Source: Bdellovibrio reynosensis | Lineage (GTDB): Bacteria; Bdellovibrionota; Bdellovibrionia; Bdellovibrionales; Bdellovibrionaceae | Assembly (NCBI RefSeq): GCF_022814725.1 | Contig: NZ_CP093442.1 | Span: 3,038,001 to 3,102,000 of the forward strand | Reading direction: 5' to 3' | DNA: 64,000 nt | Part shown: piece after piece, positions 58,973 to 64,000 of the stretch | Position numbering within the stretch: the stretch's first letter is position 1 | How the letters are laid out: each line of letters begins with the position of its first letter | Translations under genes and position numbers: made by a program | Notes under the pieces: generated by a model | What the model was told of the DNA's origin: nothing | The model's database searches: none | The model's input: only the letters and a program-made list of their open reading frames with translations

Positions 58973-60361
58973 GTGAAGCGCGTTTATACCTGGTTCATAG
59001 CAGCAATTTTGTGTGGCGGTTTATTGTCCGCCTGCGCGCCGCAATCCGATTCGTCTTCGCCATCAGGTTCAATTAAGGTGTTGGCTCCGTTAAACAATTC
59101 TAAGGGTGGTTATTCCTTAGGAATTATGGAGCTTTTAGGGATTAATGACCTGCAAAGTCTGGCAGGTAAGTTTGCACGCTTCTTTTTTAGTCCAAAGGTT
59201 GTTGATCAAAAACTTTATGGAGTCGCACCGAAATCAAGGTTTATCCGAAATGTAAATGGCGATTATATTCCAGCAAATGAAATGACCCAACAGTTAGTTA
59301 CTATCTATGGTCATATTCAAAATCTAGCATTACTTGATAAAGAGTTAGGACTGGCCGGATTGCTTACTTATCCTCGTGATGTCGGTGTTGCCGTCAAAGT
59401 GAAAGGTAAAAACCGAAATAACAATGCATTTTACGATGGCAAAACGGATTCCATGCTTTTTGTTCCGTTCACAAATCAAGGTCTGCCGATTGCGGTAAAC
59501 GGCGGAATTCTAGCCCACGAACATTTTCATTCCTTGTTTTATAAACTTGTCTTGAATACGCCCTCTGCCCAAGTCCATGATCGTGCAGATTTCCTTGATA
59601 AAACATTTATTGAAGAACGTGCGATGAGTGATCGCATTGGGATGCCAGCAGATTCTGATGTAAGTGAGCTTTCTGAAACTCAAGCTCATCTGTATTATCA
59701 TATGGCGCTTCTTCGCGGTATGAATGAAGGTTTAGCTGATTTCTGGGGATGGATGTATACCGGGGATACAGATTTTATTTCCCATTCGCTGCCAAGTGAA
59801 AAATCAAGTCGCAGTCTAAAAAGTTATCAGAAGGCCGATAAACTGGCTTTGCCTACGGAAGCACAAATTAAAAACTTTATTTCTGTGCTTCATGCCCGCG
59901 GCGGCAACCGTCATATGTCAGATCTTATTACGGGCGGTTCCTATTCTATCGGTACAAGCTTTGCGCGTACGATGAAAAGCTTTACTGATGTGTATGCCAA
60001 ATCTAGAAAGCTAGAAGACCGCCAGGCTCGCAGACAGGTGGCTAAACTTGTGATCAAAGTTTTGCCGCAAATGAAAAAAGATTTTGAACAGCTGGGTGAT
60101 TTAAAATTTTATTCTCCGCTTCAGTTTTTGAAAACCCTGCAGGCTTCTGTTTCGGATATGTCTGAAGCTGAGTGCGGATTTCTGTCGACTTTAATGAGCA
60201 ATTCTGCAAGCGACCGTAAAGAGACTTACATTTGCAAAAATGAAGAAGGTTGGAAGATTCAATCCGAGGAAAAAAAAGTTGAGCAAAATAAAGATGATGC
60301 AGTTACGGAATCCCGGGAAGAAACAGGTATTCCCGCTATTTTTAGTGAAGTCCAAAAATGA
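58973..60361 (+). CDS. Lipoprotein with gluzincin-like HEXXH metallopeptidase site
   Basis: A 462-residue protein starting at GTG 58973 (AGAGG 7 nt upstream). Signal peptide with lipobox LSAC (Cys21). ILAHEHFHSLF gives HEXXH at 182-186, and GMNEGLADFWGWMYTG gives a candidate third ligand Glu252 in the EGxADF form seen in gluzincins. The 66-residue gap between them is long but known in some families. A C-terminal helical domain (about 300-420) and a disordered acidic tail follow. It probably cleaves peptides in the periplasm or at the outer membrane. Its stop overlaps the start of the barrel gene (ATGA), implying a joint function. Confidence 0.8.
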   Translation: MKRVYTWFIAAILCGGLLSACAPQSDSSSPSGSIKVLAPLNNSKGGYSLGIMELLGINDLQSLAGKFARFFFSPKVVDQKLYGVAPKSRFIRNVNGDYIPANEMTQQLVTIYGHIQNLALLDKELGLAGLLTYPRDVGVAVKVKGKNRNNNAFYDGKTDSMLFVPFTNQGLPIAVNGGILAHEHFHSLFYKLVLNTPSAQVHDRADFLDKTFIEERAMSDRIGMPADSDVSELSETQAHLYYHMALLRGMNEGLADFWGWMYTGDTDFISHSLPSEKSSRSLKSYQKADKLALPTEAQIKNFISVLHARGGNRHMSDLITGGSYSIGTSFARTMKSFTDVYAKSRKLEDRQARRQVAKLVIKVLPQMKKDFEQLGDLKFYSPLQFLKTLQASVSDMSEAECGFLSTLMSNSASDRKETYICKNEEGWKIQSEEKKVEQNKDDAVTESREETGIPAIFSEVQK

Positions 60362-60954
60362 AATTAATAATCTTTCTTTTTATTATTTTTGGCGGTGTGT
60401 TTTCCGGTGCGCAGACGGTAAAGAAAAAAACCGCGGTAACACCGAAAAATTCCTTCGTGTTTTTTCTGCTGAATCCAGAGTTGCGCTATGAGCGCAGTGG
60501 ATCCCAAGAAATTGAAGATCGTAAACCTCAGAATTATTCTATTGCTTATTATTTTCAGCAATACAGCGTGTTGTTAGAATATGCTTCCTTTAAAGAAGAA
60601 TCGGGAAATGCGACTTCATCGCTTCGCCGAATGCATACGGATGCGCTTTTGTTTGCACGATATCATTTCTTTAAACATTCTTCGCCACAGATGATTTCAA
60701 CTCTTTATGCTGCGGGTGGTGTTGGAGCCTTCAAAGAAGAAGTGACTTCGACTTTATTCACAGAAAGGCGTACAGATAGTTCCGATGCGAAGTTCATGTC
60801 AGCTTTAGCGGTCGGCACAGAATTTCTTTTACCTATCAATAAGTCCGTCGGGTTGGTTGCAGGCGCAGAAGGAAGAGCCCTGATGGGAGATGGTTTTGAT
60901 CCCAATCCTATCTGGAGTCTTCTAGCAAGGATTGGAATCGAATTTAATTTCTAG
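60358..60954 (+). CDS. Small outer-membrane beta-barrel protein coupled to the metallopeptidase
   Basis: A 198-residue protein: signal peptide (KLIIFLFIIFGGVFSGAQ), a Lys/Thr linker, then about eight amphipathic strands (PQNYSIAYYFQQYSVLLEY, LALARYHFF-type middle, SVGLVAGAEGRALMG) ending in a barrel-type aromatic (IGIEFNF). Its ATG lies inside the stop of the upstream lipoprotein gene. It may be a membrane anchor, export partner or substrate of that protein; which cannot be told. Confidence 0.78.
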   Translation: MKLIIFLFIIFGGVFSGAQTVKKKTAVTPKNSFVFFLLNPELRYERSGSQEIEDRKPQNYSIAYYFQQYSVLLEYASFKEESGNATSSLRRMHTDALLFARYHFFKHSSPQMISTLYAAGGVGAFKEEVTSTLFTERRTDSSDAKFMSALAVGTEFLLPINKSVGLVAGAEGRALMGDGFDPNPIWSLLARIGIEFNF

Positions 60955-61019
60955 ACACTGGCCTTGTGTCATCAAAGTACATAATTTCAATTCGGATGAT
61001 GCCTTTTAGAATCGGTGTC

Positions 61020-62009
61020 ATGACAACATTAAAATACACATTAATTTTTATCGTTGGCTTTTGTTCACTTGTTCATGCGCGCACTTGGGAAAAGATCGAT
61101 ATACCCCAGGCCGTGTGTGGTAACGGCGCACAGTACAGTGTCTTTTTAGATCGGAAGAATTCAGACAAACTGTTGATTGAATTCATGGGTGGGGGCGCGT
61201 GTTGGAGTGAATCGACTTGTTACGGGAATACTCCACTGACTTCTTTAAATCCTTTGAAGGAACCCGTAACCAGTGTCATAGCAAAAGAATCTGCAACGAA
61301 CCCCTGGTCGGATCATTCTGTTTTATACCTTCCGTATTGTACAGGCGACGTTCATTCAGGTAATCATGTGGCCTATTACAAGCCGCAGCTTGCGCTTCAT
61401 CATAATGGCTACAGAAATATCCTTTTAACTTTTGAACATCTGCATCGAAATCAGGTCATTCAGTTCGCAAAAATTTTTAAGGTCACGGTTTATGGATCTT
61501 CAGCAGGCGCGCTGGGGGCTTTTGTCCATGGCAAATCTACGATTGAGCCCTATTTAAATCCCTTAGCAAAGAAGTTGCTTATTGCTGACAGTCCCGGTCT
61601 TCATTTCGGTAATACTTTTTGGGATAAATTTTCAGCTAGGTTAAATCAAGATTATAAAGATGGATTTAATAGGGCCGGTTTAAATTATCCTTCGGATGAA
61701 GGTTTGTTAGCCCCTTATATGGGACCGGTGTTTTTAAAACTTTTCGCCTGGGAAATAGGGATTTTACAAGGAACAAAGGATCTTGTGATGTCGATGGTGT
61801 TTGGCGATATTTCCCCAGATGCCCATAGATCTTTAGTGCTTGGGCCGAAGGGTATTCAAGCTGCAGCGAAACTGCATGCAAATGTTGAAACGTGGATTTC
61901 AGAAAGCGTGACCCATACTTTTTTATTACGAGGCGTCAGTCACAATCAGAAAGATCTTAAAGGTGAATCTGCGTGGTCATTTGCCAATCGTCTTTATGGC
62001 GCACAATAA
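61020..62009 (+). CDS. Pectin-acetylesterase/Notum-like serine hydrolase, secreted
   Basis: A 329-residue protein from the ATG at 61020, which gives a clean signal peptide (LKYTLIFIVGFCSLVHA). ATG at 60996 or 60999 would add residues; ribosome sites are weak for all. Family signs: LLIEFMGGGACWSESTCYGN (oxyanion GGGxCW), VTVYGSSAGALGAFVHG (nucleophile Ser), ADSPG (Asp region) and LRGVSHNQ near the end (His). The family removes acetyl or acyl esters from carbohydrates or proteins. Bacterial members' substrates are mostly unknown. It is separated by 65 nt from the barrel gene. A terminator follows. Confidence 0.85.
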   Translation: MTTLKYTLIFIVGFCSLVHARTWEKIDIPQAVCGNGAQYSVFLDRKNSDKLLIEFMGGGACWSESTCYGNTPLTSLNPLKEPVTSVIAKESATNPWSDHSVLYLPYCTGDVHSGNHVAYYKPQLALHHNGYRNILLTFEHLHRNQVIQFAKIFKVTVYGSSAGALGAFVHGKSTIEPYLNPLAKKLLIADSPGLHFGNTFWDKFSARLNQDYKDGFNRAGLNYPSDEGLLAPYMGPVFLKLFAWEIGILQGTKDLVMSMVFGDISPDAHRSLVLGPKGIQAAAKLHANVETWISESVTHTFLLRGVSHNQKDLKGESAWSFANRLYGAQ

Positions 62010-62040
62010 AAAAACCCAACCTTGTGGGTTGGGCTTTTTA
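62008..62040. terminator. Intrinsic terminator between the hydrolase and SPOR genes
   Basis: CCCAACC (62015-62021) pairs with GGTTGGG (62027-62033), with A-tract before and CTTTTT after. Serves the + strand gene and probably also the - strand gene. Confidence 0.88.
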
Positions 62041-62065
62041 GGAATTGAAAATAGAGGATTATAAA

Positions 62066-62869
62066 TTACTCAGTGATTTTTTGAACGATAGCAGAACCAA
62101 CTTTTGTTTTGCTTAAAAGTTCAGTGCGGTAAGTTTGCGCTTCTTTTTGTGTAGCAAACTGACCTACGCTTACACGGAACCAAGTTTTACCGTTGATATT
62201 TGCTGGTACATAAAATGCGCTGTAGCCTTGAGTTTTAAGGCCTGAAGCCATTTTTTGTGCTTCTGCTTCATCAGCATAAGAAGCAACTTGCACGGTGAAT
62301 TTACCTACAGCGTATTGCGCCACATCTTTAGGTAAAGCTGTTGGGACGCGAGGTTGAGTCTTCGATGTTGGAGCTGAGTGAGAAGAAGGATTTTTACCTT
62401 CAACCATGTTTTTAGCAGCCGTTGAAGGTTCCGCGTGAGGAGCTGTGTGCGTTGTAGGAGCTTCGTGAACAGTCGCTGCTGGCTTATGAGCATCCGCTGT
62501 TTTAGCAGCAGGTGCATGACCCGGAGTTGGAGAATGCTCAGTGCCGTGGGCTGGTTCTTCTCCATGTGCTGTTTCGCCGTGTGCTTCGCCGTGGCCAGCG
62601 TCAGCTGTCGCAGGAACAGTTTCATCAGCTACAAACTCTTCAGCAAGTTTTGCGATTTCTTCATCGGTCATTGCGCCCGTGCGCTCTTCACCATGAACAG
62701 AAGCGACTTCACGCTCAGTGCCATGAGTATTTTTTTGCGGTTCAAGAGCTGCAAGCTGATGTTGATTGTCACTATACTTTTTGCCTACAAAGGTACCTAC
62801 AGAAAAAGAAAGCAAAGAGATAAAGAAAACTATCGCTAGTTTTACGACGGCATCAGTTTTAGAACTCAT
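62066..62869 (-). CDS. SPOR-domain membrane protein with His-rich linker
   Basis: A 267-residue bitopic protein. ATG 62869 (AGGA 8 nt upstream). Cytoplasmic end, one span (LAIVFFISLLSFSVGTFVG), a disordered linker with HGEAHGETAHGEEPAHGTEH and Ala/Pro/Thr/His, and a C-terminal SPOR domain (KFTVQVASYADEAEAQKMAS ... KTWFRVSVGQFATQKEAQTY). SPOR domains bind denuded peptidoglycan at the division site, so it is a probable septal or envelope protein. The His-rich part could bind metal. Stands alone. Confidence 0.88.
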   Translation of the reverse strand: MSSKTDAVVKLAIVFFISLLSFSVGTFVGKKYSDNQHQLAALEPQKNTHGTEREVASVHGEERTGAMTDEEIAKLAEEFVADETVPATADAGHGEAHGETAHGEEPAHGTEHSPTPGHAPAAKTADAHKPAATVHEAPTTHTAPHAEPSTAAKNMVEGKNPSSHSAPTSKTQPRVPTALPKDVAQYAVGKFTVQVASYADEAEAQKMASGLKTQGYSAFYVPANINGKTWFRVSVGQFATQKEAQTYRTELLSKTKVGSAIVQKITE

Positions 62870-62999
62870 TTTTTCAATCCTCATAGTATTAAACTCGCGT
62901 GAATGCTTAGTTTAGGGCCCTTCCTTTGACCCCTAGTTCATGTTAGCTTTAAGTCCCGGAATTGGTCAATGATCAGAGCCCTAGCCCAAAGGAGTGTTC

Positions 63000-63851
63000 G
63001 TGGGAAATAGCGAAAAATCATACGATTGGAAGCAAGTCTTAGGTCAAGCTATCAAGGCTGTCAGTTTGGGACGGCAAGTCCTTCTTAATTATTTCGGTAA
63101 CTTAGAGCACATTGAAGAAAAGTTCCAAGCAGGACTGGTCAGTGAAGCTGATAAAGAATCTGAAAGAGTCATCGCAGAGCATCTTAAGAAAAATTTTCCT
63201 GAGATTGAATTCCTCGGCGAGGAAACCTTTGCTGCGACGAATTCTCCCGGGGCCAAGGTCGAGTGGAAGCCTGCGGGTCCCCACGGGCGTTGGATTCTAG
63301 ATCCCCTTGATGGAACTACGAACTATATTCATCGGTTCCCCATTTTCTGCATCAGCCTTGCGCTGGAATACCAAGGACAAATTCAAATCGCGGTGATAGA
63401 TGTGCCGATGTTAAACGAAACCTACACGGCTATTCGCGGACAAGGTGCTTTCGTTAATGGGCGTCCGTTGAAGGTCAGCAAAAATTCAAATCTTGAAAAA
63501 GCGTTGTTAGCTACAGGATTTGTGTCAGAGCATGAACACGTGATCGCTGAACAGTTGAAAATTTTCGATGAAATGGTGCGCGAATGCCGTGGCGTTCGTC
63601 GTCCTGGCGCTGCTGCCTACGATCTTGCGCAAGTGGCTCGTGGGGTGTTTGACGGCTATTGGGAAAGAAATATTCAACCCTGGGATGCAGGTGCCGGAAT
63701 CTTGTTAGTGGAAGAAGCCGGTGGAGTTGTCGAAACCTATCGCGGAGAAAAATACGATCCTTATAAAAATTCGATCGTGGCGGGAAATGCGGACCTTGTG
63801 CACAGCATGCAAAAGGTCCTCGTAAAGCATTTAAGTAAGGAAACTCAATAA
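63000..63851 (+). CDS. suhB: Inositol-1-monophosphatase family protein
   Basis: A 283-residue Mg-dependent phosphatase. Metal motifs FLGEETFAA (Glu), WILDPLDGTTNYIHRFP (the DPxDGTxN signature) and QPWDAGAGILLVEEAGG (WDxAAG-like). It also has VRRPGAAAYDLAQVARG. It hydrolyses inositol phosphate or related sugars; SuhB also affects transcription complexes in other bacteria. AAAGGAG lies before GTG 63000; the GTG at 62994 is inside that site. The symbol is by family resemblance. Confidence 0.92.
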   Translation: MGNSEKSYDWKQVLGQAIKAVSLGRQVLLNYFGNLEHIEEKFQAGLVSEADKESERVIAEHLKKNFPEIEFLGEETFAATNSPGAKVEWKPAGPHGRWILDPLDGTTNYIHRFPIFCISLALEYQGQIQIAVIDVPMLNETYTAIRGQGAFVNGRPLKVSKNSNLEKALLATGFVSEHEHVIAEQLKIFDEMVRECRGVRRPGAAAYDLAQVARGVFDGYWERNIQPWDAGAGILLVEEAGGVVETYRGEKYDPYKNSIVAGNADLVHSMQKVLVKHLSKETQ

Positions 63852-63880
63852 GCCATTCGCAAAATGCAGGCGGCTTATTG
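63846..63880. terminator. Inverted repeat spanning both convergent stop codons
   Basis: CAATAAGCC (63846-63854) and GGCTTATTG (63872-63880) are perfect 9-bp arms around a 17-nt loop. The stop codons of both genes lie in the arms. There is no long U-run, so termination may be weak. Confidence 0.6.
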
Positions 63881-64000
63881 ATTCAAACTTTGCTGAATTT
63901 GCTGAGCTTTTGAAAGATGCTCTTGCACGTGGGACTTGGTTGTCTCTAGGAAAGCTTTAAACTCTGGGTTTTGAACCGCAGGAATAAATTTTTCGTTAAG
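63875..64000 (-). CDS. DUF4142-like protein, C-terminal end (partial)
   Basis: Only the last 41 codons are present; the frame is open to the window edge. NPEFKAFLETTKSHVQEHLS followed by KAQQIQQSL matches the last helix of the ferritin-like DUF4142 family (typical pattern PELKxFxxxTxxxxxxHLxxA), secreted proteins of unknown role. Convergent to suhB. The assignment rests on a short segment. Confidence 0.7.
   Translation of the reverse strand, partial: LNEKFIPAVQNPEFKAFLETTKSHVQEHLSKAQQIQQSLNQ

Overview
The window looks like chromosome from a Bdellovibrio-type predatory bacterium (Bdellovibrionota). The basis is gene content and style: many secreted or lipidated proteins with no clear relatives, abundant hybrid and CHASE2 sensor kinases, a very large S74-tipped fibre of the mosaic-adhesive-trimer kind, a DUF222/HNH protein, and moderately AT-rich DNA with A/T-rich intrinsic terminators. 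No rRNA, tRNA, CRISPR array, transposase or prophage structural module was recognised. This assignment is inference; no database was searched.

Layout. 1-3.7 kb: end of one hybrid histidine kinase, a second complete hybrid kinase, a small winged-helix-like protein and two tiny membrane proteins in one tight + strand cluster. 3.7-8.2 kb: a complete branched-chain amino-acid ABC operon (livKHMGF order of transcription, - strand). 8.3-9.2 kb: pfkA, preceded by a perfect inverted repeat. 9.3-10.3 kb: about 1 kb of non-coding DNA with four copies of a ~29-bp repeat, next to an HNH-nuclease-like gene. 11.4-22 kb: mostly housekeeping and envelope genes (HU, yacG, lgt, lspA-ileS), a cNMP/receiver-like/ATPase protein, and a RegB/RegA-like two-component pair divergent from a His-rich outer-membrane protein.

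22.9-31.6 kb is an accessory secretome island. It has two tandem Cys-rich paralogues, followed by a mirror-image duplication. Each half has a YD-repeat (Rhs-like) protein divergent from a small Cys-containing secreted protein plus a lytic-transglycosylase-like protein. The divergent promoter regions are also conserved between the halves.

31.6-38.9 kb is the strongest candidate for an undescribed system. A radical-SAM/SPASM enzyme is followed 5 nt later by a 31-codon gene for a Lys-rich peptide ending in DCPPLGT. Next come a CHASE2 sensor kinase and an NtrC-type sigma-54 activator in the same direction. A second CHASE2 kinase with a degenerate receiver domain is divergent. The arrangement suggests a modified peptide (RiPP) linked to envelope sensing.

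38.9-64 kb: a large secreted protein with a structured leader, ferredoxin, MBL hydrolase, a class A penicillin-binding protein, a GroES-like protein with a ~100-residue Lys/Ala tail, a porin-like protein, a KamA-type aminomutase, a 1448-residue modular fibre, a non-coding stretch with four consecutive hairpins, PcrA/UvrD helicase, a lipoprotein with an HEXXH site coupled to a small barrel protein, a pectin-acetylesterase-like hydrolase, a SPOR protein, an inositol-monophosphatase and the end of a DUF4142-like protein.
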